Source: Nemophila menziesii (taxonomy: Eukaryota; Streptophyta; Magnoliopsida; Boraginales; Hydrophyllaceae). Taken from it: DNA of 64,000 nucleotides. The position numbers were made by a program, and so were the translations under genes. Below, piece by piece: positions 31,399-44,274 of the stretch. The notes below the pieces were generated by a model, which was given only the letters and a program-made list of their open reading frames with translations, was not told the DNA's origin and ran no database searches. Each line of letters opens with the position of its first letter. The first letter of the stretch is position 1. The stretch lies in assembly GCA_029959085.1 (NCBI GenBank), contig JARWIR010000014.1, forward strand, positions 11,020,001 to 11,084,000, read 5' to 3'.

Positions 31399-33330
31399 TG
31401 TAAGCTCTCGAATCCCAAGAGACTAGTCCGAGCTAAGAACAAGAGAGAAAAGGAAGCATGGGAAAAAGCAAGAAGAGAAAGAGAAATGGAGAACTTGAAC
31501 ATTCATAATGTTGAAGATCTCGGAATTCAGTTGAATGAAAATTGTAACCCGATAGTGCCACCAGTTATGCAAGACCCCTGGTAGGAGTCCAAAACACTCA
31601 ATTCCAAATGCCTCCGGTAGGTCAACAGCCACTCAATAATAATGGTGCAAGAATTCAAGAAGATGCACCACGATTCATCCAACCTAACGAGTATAGACCT
31701 TTCCGTCTACCACCACTAGGACTCCGTCCACCTGCGATTCAAGGAATTCGATACAGACCAGACGCGGGTATGATCAATATGTTTATTAATATTGGACATT
31801 ATAGTGGTGCGGCTCGTGAAGATCCTATTCGAGCCATGTACAAATTCATGCAAATCTGTGATGCATATGTCACTCCTGGAGTAACCCAAGAACAAATGTA
31901 CTTTCATATGTTCCTATTCTTCCTCACCGGAGGAGCTAGTGAATGGTATGATCAGCAACAACACGGTGATATCTTAACTTGGGATCAACTTTAGACTGCA
32001 TTTTTCGACATGTCTGTCAAGAACAGGGAGAAACGGTGGGAGTTTCTTGGACTTGTTTCCAATCTTTGTTACGAAACTTCCCATTACATAGATACTCACT
32101 CGAATTACAGCTTGGAATATTCTGTCGAAATTTAGATGAAGCCTCTAAGGAGAAGGTAGATACTATGTGTCAAGGTGGCCTCATGATGGTCACAATCAAT
32201 CAAGCTTTAGCTATTATGGATAGAATTTTGAAGAATGAAATGAGTTGGCAACCCTTGAGATCATTTGTTAGAGTTTCAAAAAAAGGCACTTTGAGCGTAG
32301 ACGAAGAAACAACTTTGAATGCTAAGATTGCCGCACTCGAAAATAAGTTAAAACATATTTCGATGTCAATAAGCAAGCTATTGTGAATGTGGTAAAAGAA
32401 CCAGAGATATGTCCTAGTTGTGGGGATATTGATCATAGTTGGGAAGAATGTGCTAATAACCCATAATCCGTGTGTTTCATCAATAATCGAGGTAATAACT
32501 ATTCAGGTGGTCAAGGGTATGGTAATCAATATAAGAATCATCAAGGCTTTCAATATTCGAATCCACAAGGGGCAGCCAATCCAGGAAATTATCAACGGAG
32601 GCCCCAAGGGAACAATTATCAATTCAAGCCGCAAAACCAATACCAAGAAAATCAACCTAGAGCCAATCATGAAGCTTATTCCGATACATTAACTCAAAAG
32701 GCACTTCCTACTCGACCTCAAGATGGTGCAATCACCGCAGCTGAGTTAGCAATTACCTTGACACAACACAAATCATCTACCCAAAGCAAATCAGCCCAAA
32801 TTGAAGATCAGTTATCTAGGTTCATGGCCAACACAAACGTTAAAGAGAATAAGATGGAAGAAACTTTAAACTCGCATACCGCATCTTTGAAAATCTTAGA
32901 GAATCAAATATCGAAGATTGATAATTCTTTGAATGTTAGAGGACAAGGCCAACTCCCAAGTGATACCGAGGTTCCTAAACAGAGGGAGAATTGTAATGCT
33001 ATTATAACGAGAAGCGGTAAGAAATTGCAACCACCATCTTTTCCGGTTATGAAAGAGAAAGAAAAACTAATGAAAGAGAAAATGGTGGAAGATGTAGTTG
33101 AAAAAAAGAGTTAACCGGAAGTAGAGGAAGTACAAATTAACAAAATTCTGGAAAAGCCTAAGAAGAAAGATATTGTTGTAGAATAGAAGTGTCCTCTTCC
33201 AACTTTTCCTTCAAGAATTCAAAAGAAAGGAGATATGGCAGATTATTAGAAATTCATAAATATGTAAGCAAGTTTAATGTTAATGTACCATTCTTGGACA
33301 CTATAGAGATGTTCCAAAATACGTAAAATT
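31399..33330 (+). pseudogene. gag: D gag
   Basis: The ATG conserved in B1 and E is replaced by TAAG at about 31401, so the start is lost. Then: basic N-terminus (NKREKEAWEKARRERE), a spacer broken by a stop at 31582, Retrotrans_gag-type region (FMQICDAYVTPGVTQEQMYFHMF, 31842-31911), a second frame (31979-32386) with the coiled-coil end, zinc knuckle CPSCGDIDHSWEEC (32410-32451), Gln/Asn-rich tail, and QGQLPSDTEVPKQREN (32945) shared with B1 and E. At least four breaks. Confidence 0.85.
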
Positions 33331-33331
33331 C

Positions 33332-36300
33332 TTGAAAAGAGCCCTCTCTAATAAACGCCCATACTTGGAGAATGAGATGATTGGCTTACCCGAAGAATGT
33401 AGTGTGATTTGCCAAAGTAAGCTACCACCTAAATTGCTTGATCCTGGTAGTTTTACAATCCCTATTTATATTGGGGATGAGTGGAGAGGAAAGGCTTTGT
33501 GTGATTTGGGTGCGAGTATTAATCTCATGCCTAAGTCGATTTGGGAGAAGTTTAAGTTAGGAACCGCAAGACCGACCTCTATGGTCTTTCAAATGGCTGA
33601 TTGATCCCTCACACATCCGGAGGGACGCATAGAAGATGTCCTCGTTAAGGCAGGTACATTAGTTTTTCCCGTTGATTTTGTTATACTTGAATACGACGCG
33701 GATAAGAACGTCCCCATTATTTTGGGAAGTCAATTCCTAGCCACGGGGCATACTCTTATTGATGTAGAAAATGGAGAATTAACCATGTGTATCCAAGATG
33801 AGGAGGTGAAGTTCAATGTATTCAGGGCAGTGAAATTCCCAGACCCCATGGAGGAGTGTCACCGGGTGGACGTGATTGAACGGTTAACGCAAGAGGTATT
33901 TAATGTTATGAATTTTGATGACATCTTGCATGCAGCTCTAGTACTTGATTTACCATAGATGATGGAAGAGCTTGTCGAAACAGTGGCAGCTCTAAATGCA
34001 GAAAATGCCAAGCCAAGGCGTCTAGCCTACGAACCACTACAAGATGCGGGGGAGATTAAACCTCAAAAGAAACCATCGATTGAGTCTCCTCTGACGCTAG
34101 AAGAGAAACTGTTACCGTCACATTTGAGGTATGTGTATTTAGGTACTAATGAAACTTTATCTGTTATTGTGTCAGCTCACTTGACAGGTTCTCAAGAAAA
34201 TAAACTGTTGCGTGTACTCCGAGCTAATAAAGAGGCAATTGGATGGACCATTGTTGATATCAAAGGTATTAGTCTATCTGTTTGCCAACACAAAATCATT
34301 TTAGAGGATACAAGTGCACGCTCAGTTGAAGGTCAAAGAAAATTAATGCCAGACATAAAGGAGGTGGTCAAGAAAGAGGTAATAAAACTATTAGATGCGG
34401 GAATCGTCTTTCCCATAACTAGTAGTTATTGGGTATGTCTGGTTCAATGCGTGCCAAAGAAAGGTTGTATCACTACCATCCTCAATGATCAGAATGAAGC
34501 CATACCCTCGAGAACTGTAGTTGGTTGGAGAGTATGTATGGACTATCGCAATTTGAACAAGGCTATTAGAAAAGACCATTTTCCACTTTCCTTCATAGAC
34601 CAAATGTTGGACAAGTTAGCAGGTAGAGAATATTATTGTTTTCTAGATGGTTATTCAGGTTATAATCAAATATGCGTAGATCCAGATGACCAGCACAAAA
34701 CTACATTTACATGTCCTTTTGGCACCTTCACACTCTGAAGGATTCCATTTGGATTGTGTAACACACCTGCCACTTTCCAACGTTGCATGATGGAAATATA
34801 TGGAGATATGATCAATCAATTCCTTGAGGTATTTATGGATGACTTCTCTATTTTTGTTGATAACTTTGATGATTTTTTGCAGAATCTAGAGAAGGTATTA
34901 ATTAGGTGCAAGGAGACCGACTTAGTCCTTAATTGGGAGAACTGTCATTTTATGGTTCGTGAAGGAATAGTTCTAGGACACAAAGTTTCGAGTTCAGGTT
35001 TAGAAGTTGATCGTGCTAAGATAGAGGTAATCAAGACTCTTCCTCCTTCTATTTCCGTGAAAGGGGTGAGAAGTTTCTTGGGACATGTTGGGTTTTACCG
35101 ACGTTTTATTAAAGACTTCTCTATGATTGCTAAGCCATTGTGTAACTTACTCGAGAAGGACGCCAAATTCTTTTTGATGAAGCATGCATGGCGGCATTCA
35201 AAGAGATCAAAGAGAAACTCATTTCAGCCCCCATTGTATTACCTCCTGATTGGAGTATACCATTTGAAGTTATGTGTGATGCTAGTGACCTTGCTATGGG
35301 TTCCGTTTTGGGTCAAAGGAAGGATAAGGTATTTCACTCCATTTATTACGCTAGTAAAGTCTTTACAAGTGCTCAAATTAGCTATACCGTGACGGAGAAA
35401 GAGTTACTAGCTTTGGTGTATGCATTTGACAAATTTCGTTCCTATCTCCTTGGGGTGAAAATTGTCGTGTACACCGATCATTCCGCTATCAAATACCTTA
35501 TATAGAAGAAAGATGCAAAGTCGTGATTGATTAGATGGGTCATGTTGTTACAAGAGTGTCATTTGGTAGTTCTAGATATAAAAGGTTGTGATAATCAGGT
35601 AGTTGATCATTTGTCGCGTCTTGAAGGTTCTGAATTCAACAGTCATCACGAATTGGTTAAAGAAGAGTTTCCTTATGAGAATTGGGTTTTGATATATGCA
35701 AATGGTACTCCGTGGTATGCAAACATTGCTAATCTCATTGTGAGTGGTTCTTTCCCTCGAGGATCCACTTCTCAAGAGAGGAAAAGATTGAGTCACCGTG
35801 CTAAGTAATTCTTTTGGGAGGATACCTTCCTCTACAAAACATGTAGTGATCATATGGTGAGAAGATGCATACGCAAGAGTGAGATTCAGTCGGTAGTTGC
35901 TAGTTATCATGATTACCCTATGAGGGACACTTCAAAGGTGATCGTACAGCAGCAAAGGTGCTTCAGTCCGGTTTTTATTGGCCCACTATACACAAGGATT
36001 GTCATGAATATGTTAAGTGTCATAGGTGCCACTTTACCGGAAACATGTCTAAGAGAGATGGAATGCCACGTAACAACATTCTTGAAGTTGAAATATTTGA
36101 TGTTTGGGGTATTGATTTAATGAGTCTCTTTGTACCATCTAATTAAAATCTTTACATCCTATTAGCTGTTGATTACGTGTCCAAATGGGTAGAGGTTGTA
36201 TCTCTACCAACCAATTATTCGCGAGTCGTGATAAAATTCTTGAAATCACACATCTTCACTAGACATTGTACGCATCAAGTTATTATTAGTGATGGAGGTT

Positions 36301-37012
36301 CTCATTTTGTCAAAAGATACTTGAAGGCGGTCTTAGAGAAGTATGGGTGAGACATCTTGTATCTACTGCGTATCATCTACAAGAAAATGGTCAAGCAGAG
36401 GTCTCTAATCGAGAGATCAAATCCATTCTAGAGAAGACAGTCGGTTCCACACGCAAAGATTGGTCAACAAAGTTAGATGAAGCATTATGGGCATATCGTA
36501 TTGCCTTCAAAGCACCCGTTGGTGCATCTCCATATCGCATGATTTATGGTAAGGCTTGTCACTTACCTCTTGAACTTGAACGAGAGCATATTGGGCGATA
36601 GCGGAGATGAACATGGATCCCACTCTAGCTGGTAAAAATCGAACGATGAAGCTAAATGAACTTGATGAGTTCCGACTTCATGCCTATGAGACTGCTAAGC
36701 TTTATAAAGAAAAAACAAAGAGATGGCATGATAATCATATTCGTGACAAGGAGTTTAAAGTTGGACAATTGGTCCTCAAGTATAACTCCAAGTTAGGTAA
36801 ATTATCTGGATAAGTTGAGATCCAAATGGTCTGGTCCTTTTGTTGTGACCAAAGTGACGCCTCATGGAGCGATACAAATTGAAAACCCCGTTGAACAATG
36901 AACCTTTATGGTGAATGGACATCAGTTAAAGATTTATCATGTAGGCGAGGATACTAATCGCATGGTGGATCCACATCCTGGGGAGGTCATGTACCTCCTT
37001 GAAGCCGAATAG
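33332..37012 (+). pseudogene. pol: D pol: protease, RT, RNase H, integrase
   Basis: Protease with ALCDLGASINLMP (about 33494-33532). RT: KAIRKDHFP (34560), then a CGA-to-TGA stop at 34736, then active site FMDD (34832-34843). RNase [15 protein letters not shown] (35275) and TEKELLALVY. Integrase: KCHRCHFTGN, WGIDLM, SDGGSHF and GQAEVSNRE, then the [11 protein letters not shown]-terminal domain, ending TAG 37010. The 33959-34738 frame is open for 259 codons. Further stops at 35503, 35524 (CGA to TGA) and 35806, and frameshifts near 35170 and 36340. All catalytic motifs survive in broken frames. Confidence 0.92.
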
Positions 37013-37264
37013 ATGCAAGAGGCAACCCGTCAAGCTTAATGACGTTAAACAAAAGTCATTTCAATTGTATAATAGTTTAATTGCTTTCATGTCTTTTCAA
37101 TTCTTAGTGTAAAATAGAGTAATTCATGTGTATTGGTGTATAATCTTAAAATGAAATGAGAAAGGTTGGAGTTTATGATTTTTGTAGGTATATTAATCCT
37201 TGATTCCGGGGTTAACTGGTGTGAGACGCACAAAAACACGTGTTCTTGGTAAAAAACTGATCAC
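37013..37264 (+). other. D post-integrase segment
   Basis: Begins GAGGCAACCCGTCAAGC like B1. Contains a degenerate motif copy (GATTCCGGGGTT, 37203). No ORF. Confidence 0.5.
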
Positions 37265-37790
37265 TCGCAACGGCTAGCTGGTTATCTGACCGGTATGCCG
37301 GCCAACGAGGATCAAACATTATGTTCGCGGACTAATTACACGCAGCTTCATGTTGCGTCGCCGAATTTTTGAGTCGCTCCACCGGTAGGCCGGTCCCCTG
37401 ATCGGTATACCGGTCAATAAAATTTGTTATAGCGCGAGCTACTATTTGTGGAGCAATTGCTCGCAACTTCATTTTGCGTCGATGAATTTCCAAAGATCGT
37501 GACCGGTAAGCCGGTCCCCTAACCGGTATACCGGTCAAGAAAAGTTGTTACAGCGCGAGCTACTGTTCTGAAGCCACTTACACGCAGCTTCGTTTTGCGT
37601 CTTAAAAAAAAGTATAGACAAATTCAATTTGTGACCGGCTAGCCGGTCCGTGACCGGTATGCTGGTCAACTCACTGTAATGGAGCACAATACACACAACT
37701 ATGATTTGCGTCCATGAGATGAATGATAAACTGGCGAGAAATTTGGCCGGTAAGCCGGTCAATCCACCTGTATACCGGTGCGGCCGCCGA
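37265..37790. repeat. D palindromic spacer array (ACCGGTATACCGGT type)
   Basis: Four to five degenerate units of roughly 110-130 bp. GCCGGTCC-type boxes recur near 37390, 37510, 37640 and 37750. A perfect 14-bp palindrome, ACCGGTATACCGGT, is at 37522-37535. Units also share ACACGCAGCTTC and GCGCGAGCTACT words. No conserved ORF on either strand. Confidence 0.88.
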
Positions 37791-38170
37791 CTTGAAACCC
37801 TAGAGCCTATATTACCATATTTTCTTCCCTTGGACACAGCCTCTCACACAAGACACCCTTATTGACGAACCAAAACTCAGCAAGTACCTGCAAAACATTA
37901 TTAAAACACCCAAAAACATCAAATATTTCCCTCTAAACCATTCCTAACACATACACAACATCAAATTCTTCCACAAAACACCAAAATTCTTCACTTTAAT
38001 CCTTCTTCTTCCTTCATCAAATCTTCAATTCCATCCATTAAACCTCTCCCACTACATTAAATATTCATTACCCATCGCATGTCACACCTTCAACCATCTT
38101 CCTATATTCTCAAAACATCAAAGGTCTAAACTTTTCTCTAGTTTTTGAATTTTTGAATTTTTGAATTTTT
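37791..38170 (+). other. D CA-rich leader before ORF3
   Basis: Non-coding, CA- and CTTC-rich, with GAATTTTT repeated directly before the GAGTTTGGGGT copy at 38171-38181. Confidence 0.5.
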
Positions 38171-38189
38171 GAGTTTGGGGTTCATTGAG

Positions 38190-39519
38190 ATGACAAACAT
38201 GACGGATTCCTTGTGTTACAACCAAAGAAATAGAGTTAATCCGAACACTCTTGGGGCTACTCCAGCAAATGCCATTGATATTCCAGATTCAAGTTCTAAG
38301 CTAAATAAGGGAGAAGTTGAGAATACTATGAAGAGAAAAGAGAACCCAAATACTGTTGTTCCAGAACAGCCCCTCATAGATGACGACAAAGATGAAGAAA
38401 ATGAGGTAATTGAACCAATTAACCCTCCTGGTATGTTAGAAGAAAAGCAATGGCTATGATACTTAAACCTAAGAAGCCATTCGTACCTTGGAAAGAACAA
38501 GTTCGTGAGAGGTTTGCTAGTATTGCTTTTAGTGTTGAGAAAAGGTTTCCGATGAATATAATGGACGGTGAGTTCAACGATTATGCCGTTGCATGTGACG
38601 AGTTTGGATGGAAAGAGTTGCGAGAAAGAGAGTTGAATTATATTCCAGCCTTGGTTCGAGAATTTTATGAATAATTAATCTTTGCGAATGGTAATGCTAT
38701 TGAACTCCGCAAAAAGATTGTTCCTTTCTCCGTTGAGCATATACGTAAGGTATTGAATTTACCAAACTTGAATGGCCCATGCCAATATCAACAAGAACTT
38801 AATAATCCGGCATTCGAATGGGATTCATTTTATCAAAGCGTTTTGATTCATGGGATTCCACCCATACCCAAAGGTGCTAGATATGAAGGTCAGGCCTTTA
38901 GTAGTAATATATTGCTGCGTGCTAGAGTATGGTCTCGTTTCATTATTCCTAACTTCTTTGGTAACAATCACATATCCGAGGTAACACGTAAACAACTTAT
39001 CTTCATTAAATGTATTATTGAGAAGAAAGAGATTGATGAAGCTCCCATAATATATAACTCCATTATGGCTTACAAAAAGCTCCCATTGATGCACTCAACC
39101 TCAAGTTCCCATGCACTATCACAAAAAATTTCATTGACGCAGATGTGCCACTTAGGAACATTGAGTATAAACCGGTCGAAAAAGGTACTAGCCTCAAAAC
39201 GATTTCAATTGCAAATATTCATAATGAGGCCAAAAAGAATGGGATTGAGTTAGACAAGACGTTTGGACAAGAAAACAAAGAGAGGCTTCCTAAACGCAAA
39301 GTTAGAGTTGCCAAAGATCATGAGGTTATTGAAAGAATGAAAGCTTTAGAGGAGAAACATGAAGAGGTTTTTAAAGTTATAGGAAGCGTCACAAGAGAGT
39401 TGGTATTCATGAAAAACAGATTGGATAGGTTGGGCAACTCACAATATGCCGTTTACACAATTCTTAAGAAGATGACCCAACCTGGACGCCACACTGATAA
39501 CCAGCCTAGTGCTCGTTGA
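38190..39519 (+). pseudogene. D ORF3 (Athila post-pol, env-position ORF)
   Basis: ATG 38190 is chosen because G and H start at the same residue; it lies nine bases after GAGTTTGGGGT. N-terminus Ser/Lys/Glu-rich with DDDKDEENE. The central conserved block has PWKEQVRERFASIAFSVEK (38482), FNDYAVACDEFGWKE, LNGPCQYQQELNN, RARVWSRFIIPNFFGNNH (38920), KQLIFIKCIIEKKEID. The C-terminus is a Lys-rich probable coiled coil (MKALEEKHEEV). Ends TGA 39517. Breaks: frameshift near 38455, GAA-to-TAA stop at 38672, frameshift near 39100. No transmembrane or signal segment is visible, so envelope function is not supported. It resembles the plant transposon protein family of Athila. Confidence 0.85.
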
Positions 39520-39587
39520 GATACGTTTTCCTATCCTTTTCTAATTTAGTATTGTATATTAATTTAATTTCTTTATCGAGTCTTTTC

Positions 39588-39607
39588 GAGTCGTGGGGAT
39601 ACGACTC
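39588..39607 (+). promoter_or_regulatory. D post-ORF3 stem-loop
   Basis: GAGTCGTGGGGATACGACTC, 7-bp stem with a six-base loop, followed by GAGTTTGGGGT at 39614-39624. Confidence 0.6.
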
Positions 39608-39624
39608 ATTTTTGAGTTTGGGGT

Positions 39625-39834
39625 GGGGTTCGTTGCCTCATCCCAGTTTTTTGTGTTATTTGTTTTATCTGCTTTCAATAAAACTAATTTTTGGGTTGCA
39701 TTTGACTGTAGAGCATTTTAAATGTCCCCATTAAGTAAACTTTTTATGAATTTATGATAGAAAATAGTAGATCTTAGGAGTTAGTATATAACACACTTAG
39801 ATTGCATGCAAGTATAGGTAAAATTGATAGAAGA
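39625..39834 (+). other. D 3' UTR, truncated
   Basis: Matches B1 21441-21640 up to ATTGATAG, then joins the C LTR. No ORF. Confidence 0.65.
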
Positions 39835-41363
39835 AAGTAAAGGAATAAAGGATCCACAGACCCGCAAGTGTATGGGTCGTTCCAAGTAATAAATAAGTAA
39901 AATCAGGATTTTCGTCTCCACAGGGATTTAAGTAGTTATTTTAAATTTGTGTTCAATATGAGAATAGATAGTTCTAATTGTTTTGACTAAAAAGATAAGC
40001 AATGAAGTATTTTGTTTTCTAATTAAATAAATAGAAATAAATAATAAATAATAAACAATTATACAAATAAGATAATGAGGTGCAAGTATGAATCTATCCT
40101 ATTGAATTTATGATTCATAAGAATAAGGGTGAATGGGAAAATTCACAATAGTTGGGACTCTATGATCTCCTAAACCCCGTCAGGGTGGACTTAGAAGCTA
40201 CCCTATCGTATTACAAACCCCGTACGGTAAGCTATGTTCAGATGATTGAGATTGTTTACCTCGTTGGCTACGTGGTTAGTCAAGCATATTGGTCAATAAC
40301 GGACACCACACGTCTATATTCTAGTTCAGTAATTAAACCCCCCGTCAAGGTGATCACTTTGCCACTTAAGTGAATAGCCTAATTACTAAAACCTACCCTT
40401 GATTCGCGACGTCAATGATAGAAAACAAGAACAAGAATATAGTCAATGAAAATTAAGAACCAATTCAATTAAATACTAAGACCCTAGATTCAGATTAAAA
40501 CAGAAAAACAATAATCAATGGTTCATATAATTACAATCCTAAAGAGAAATTGTGCATAATAAAACTCTTGAATAAATAGCTTAGAAATACCTCATAGACA
40601 AAATAGATATAATACTAATTTAACCAAAGAATAGAGATAGAGAATTGTACAATTGATGTAGTTAAGCTCTAACTCTTGCTTCTTCCTCCTCTAGATCCTC
40701 CTGGTTGCTTCTACAATAGTTTATGTATGTATATTAAGCTTATGCAGCCAAGGGATGATTTTATAAGGTTTAGAACTGATATATATATATAGATGCTAGG
40801 TCGAAATCTTGGAGTAGGGGTCAAGTAAAAGAGTCCAAGCCCAACTCAAATTCGTAACCCTAAAAAATAAAAAAGGTAAGAAAATGTTGCTGTCTTGGTT
40901 TGGCCGTAACTTCTTCGTTTCAACTCCGATTGATGTGTTCTTTATTTCGAAACTTATCGTCTCAGAAATATCTACAACTTTCTTCAAACCATTCTTCCAA
41001 ATTCGCATCCAATCTTGAGGTACGATCACTTTTGTGGACGTAGTTGGTGAAATTCAGATTTATTTGGCATCTTTGCCTTTCCTAGTTTATCTTTTCCTTC
41101 TTCTATCTCCTGATTTCTTCAAGATATTCTTTCCTTGTCTTATTAGAATTGATTTGTCATCTTATTTATTTCTATATATCTTTAAAGCTTCATATTAACA
41201 CACAAATTAAACCAAATATGCTATATAAATAATATCTCATCAAATCAAGACAAGAAATATTAATATTACGAATTAAGCACAAAACTCAATATAAAAGGAC
41301 CATTTTCTACCTAAAAATGATTTCTCCTGAGGGCTTATATTTAGAACAATTAGGGAGACATCA
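39835..41363 (-). repeat. C 3' LTR
   Basis: Minus-strand start TGATGTCTCC at 41363. The other end lacks about 35 bases found in B2 (the GGTGGGTCCTGGTGTG terminus), so a small deletion occurred at the D junction. GTCA-centred motifs at 40175-40185 (CCCCGTCAGGG) and near 40337. Short TA tract at 40780. Confidence 0.88.
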
Positions 41364-41976
41364 ATACCCCCAACTCAAACTTGTATCGTCCCGATACAAT
41401 AAAAAATAAGAACATAGGGAAGTCTCTAAAATATCAACTAAGTCAATTAAGCACAGGGGAAAAGAAGATATCAGACTATATAGAATAAACTCAAAGCAAC
41501 TACTTAGAAAATTTCATGTAATAATATTTATAAACTACATACCTGCACACTTGTCATATCTACAATCAACACGGGTTGAATTCAAGATTGGATTAGCTTC
41601 GCAATGTAAGAAGGATAGGATCTTTACTCAATTTACGAAGGAGGCTATAGGTTGTTCATCGAACTTCACTAGTATCAAAAGATCCACTTACCTACTCTCT
41701 AACGGCTCAATCACTTCTAGATTACATATCAAAGAATCATAAAGTCTTTAAGGTTGTAATGTTGGCCTAGGGACGGTATGATAAGTATATTTGGATCATT
41801 TAGAGTGAGATTTTGGCTCTCTCCTAACTAGCCATAAACGAATCATCCTAGAGCTTGAGTTACTCTGATAAAACGTACTCACTCAACCCAATGAATTACT
41901 TGATGCACTAGTTAGCATCCCCAATAACCCAATTAAAGCATAAAGATGTTCACATAAAAATTCCACTTTGCCGGTC

Positions 41977-42055
<79 letters not shown>

Positions 42056-43395
42056 TTTTCATATCAATTTTTTTCTTTTGTATAGCTATGACTCTCTTTT
42101 TTATGTTGAGACATCATGCTATTTTTTCTAATATATTTTTTCCTTTCTTTTCATGCTTTTCAGCTTTTTTTCATTTACTCTTACCCCGGCAAAGGGTTAC
42201 TATATAATAAACCTGTGAATCATCATCAAAATATAGAACAGAGCACAATTAATAAGCTCAAAAATCCCAACCAATAATATTTCCCATAATGGTGGAACCA
42301 CCATCCAAAACTCAAGCTCTAAACAATTGTCTATGCATCGCGATTCGAGTTCGGGTCATATGGAAAAATCCTATAATCTAAAGGGATATGGCTTATAATG
42401 TGTCTAATAAAAAGGCTTCAGAAAGGCTAGCAGGGGCTGAGAAGGATATATAATATAATAAATGGACAACAAGCTAAAAGGCAACAAAGGGCTTATGAAA
42501 GAACCGCCTTAATCACTTTTTGACCTATGTAATTTTGTCATTCTCTTACCTTTAGCACGTTCGTTAAATGGGTTTATTACCTAGCTTGGGTCTCACGGCC
42601 TACACACCACTCAAGGCTCCCTGAGATCGAACATACTTTCTATCGCATTGCTAACTAATCTTTTCTTTACTATCAATGTGTGTTTCCTGCAAATACTCAA
42701 AGTATACAAAATAAAATGGCTCATAAACATACTACTTTCTATCATTAACTTACTAAGCTTATGCTTTCAAGCTATTAAACACACTCTACATCTAATACAT
42801 CTTCTAAATATTTCAAAATTTCAAATTTATCTTAAAAATAAAGTAAATCACATAAAATGGAGATGAGAGACAACGAATCCCCACACCCCCAACTCAAAAA
42901 GGAGTTGTGTCCCCACGACTCGAAACAGACTCGAAAAAAAAAATAACTAACACATATATTGCAAATAGAGAAATGGTAGGGAAGAAAGAAAACATACTCT
43001 TCGAGGCTATTGCCTCGCATGATCAATACCCGGACAATGCTTTTCTTGTATGTAACCTTCTAGTATCACCAATTTCGCTTTCCCTTACATCCTCTTATGC
43101 TCCATCACAATCAATCTCACTCTAGAAATCTCTTGCTTTTCATGAATACTCTCTTATGTGCAGGTGTTTCGATATGATTTCGGTGGTTGAATCTTCTTTG
43201 TAATGATGTAGGGAAGGATTTGTATGTGAAATTATGGTGATTTGTTAGTGTTTTGATGTTTGGTGAAGGTTTGATAAACCTTTCATGATGTTTCATGGAG
43301 TTTGGGTGCCTTGGGCAAGAAAGAGAGGTTTAAGGATTAAAATTCGTAACTAATACTAACCTTCTCTTTGAACCCATCTTATAACCTTTGTAATT
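41364..43395 (-). other. C 3' UTR and ORF3-deleted region
   Basis: Polypurine tract GAGTTGGGGGT (minus, 41376-41366), TA repeat, hairpin (42921-42902) with its GAGTTGGGGGT copy (42895-42885), then a leader resembling those before ORF3 in G and H (43140-43395). Between hairpin and leader only about 220 bp remain where D has a 1.3-kb ORF3. No supported gene. Confidence 0.6.
41980..42052. repeat. (TA)n microsatellite in C 3' UTR
   Basis: About 73 bp of TA; B2 has only ATATATATAT at the same place (about 46889-46898) between CCGGTC and TTCTTTTCATATC. Confidence 0.95.
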
Positions 43396-43785
43396 GGATC
43401 TGGCGGCGGGCTGCGGTGCACCGGAGCAGTGGTGCGGTGTACCAGACTCGAGGGTTTCAGACCGTGGTCGCGAGTTGTAGACACGGTTGTGCATAAGTGG
43501 TCTCGACGATTTACCTTATTTCCAAACTGTTGCCACGGTTTTGGCCGTGCGATGCACCGGAGCTATCGTGCGGTGTACCGCACGAAGTCCCTGGATGCCA
43601 CAGAAAAATACATTTTTTATTTTACCTCCAAATCGGGTTTTCTACACTCCATCGGATAGATCTCGAAAAAATACGCGATTTAGACTCGAGAAAAAGTGAA
43701 TTCCGCTACCCGAGCGCAAAGTTATGCCAATTCGAAGTTTTGGCCAATTTCCATCGCTGATAGGTGCGGTGTACCGCATAATATC
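43396..43785. repeat. C palindromic spacer array (CGGTGCACCG / CGGTGTACCG type)
   Basis: GCGGTGCACCGGAGC, GCGGTGTACCAG, GCGATGCACCGGAGC, GCGGTGTACCGCA and GCGGTGTACCGCA recur at about 43413, 43435, 43548, 43570 and 43767, in two roughly 135-bp half-arrays with TGGTCGCGAGTTG between. A motif copy (minus, 43837-43827) flanks it. Confidence 0.82.
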
Positions 43786-44016
43786 TTTGTCCAGCCCGTT
43801 TTAACTTCGAATTTTTTCAATTTTTCACCCCAAACTTAAAGTTTTGCATACCTGCACATCAAAAACACTCATACCTTCCTCATTACTGCAATATGCACTT
43901 AAAAACACATAAAATAACTAAAAAGAATAAAAACACAAAAAAACAAAAACATAAAATACTGTGAAATGTCTCCCAGAAAGAACTTTTGTTTAACGTCTTT
44001 CAAAGTTTGACGTGTT

Positions 44017-44250
44017 ACCTCGATTATTTCTTGATTATATAGCCTCCCCAAAAGTGGGTGAGGCTATGCACATCTACCATTCGAAGTCTTTGTCCTCTCG
44101 AAGGTTGTATCTCTATTAATTTGGCTGTCACTACTCGAGTAACAGCAAATGGCCCCATCCACGCATTTTTGAAACCTCTTGGCCTATTCTCTTGGTTGGA
44201 GGCCTTCCAAATAACCGTGGTTCCAACCCCAAACTAATTTTTAGTGCTCT
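44017..44250 (-). pseudogene. C integrase C-terminal-domain remnant
   Basis: Minus-strand frame with FGVGTTVIWKASNQ, GFKNAWMGPFAVTRVV, LIEIQPSRGQRLRMVDVHSL and GGYIIKK-stop near 44020. GPFAVTRVV...IEI aligns with [16 protein letters not shown] of intact integrases, and the following GGYI with the GEVIYL end. It is kept in both C and B2, so the module predates both. The zinc domain and DDE core are absent. It may survive as coding sequence or because the DNA is needed in cis. Confidence 0.65.
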
Positions 44251-44274
44251 TCTTCACGGGTTCATAGTGGTTGT

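Larger units (their letters stand above)
29662..39834 (+). mobile_element. Element D: Athila-like retrotransposon with ORF3, 3' end displaced by C
   Basis: 5' LTR, primer site, gag, full pol, palindrome array, ORF3, hairpin and start of the 3' UTR, all on the plus strand. It stops at about 39834 where the minus LTR of C begins. Its remaining 3' UTR and 3' LTR should lie beyond C and therefore outside the window. Left flank GTGAC (29657-29661) is its presumed target duplication. It is the best template here for the family layout although every gene is broken. Confidence 0.92.

Noticed and set aside
37332..37837. Minus-strand frames across the D spacer
   Set aside because: Same reason: palindromic repeat DNA without protein conservation.
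38190..39519. Retroviral envelope gene
   Set aside because: ORF3 occupies the env position, but I see no signal peptide, furin-like site or transmembrane segment in D, H or G; only the positional name is justified.
41968..42207. Open frame rich in Ile-Tyr followed by a hydrophobic stretch
   Set aside because: Starts in the C 3' UTR TA repeat. B2 has the same region without the repeat and no matching protein evidence; the hydrophobic part reflects T-rich DNA.
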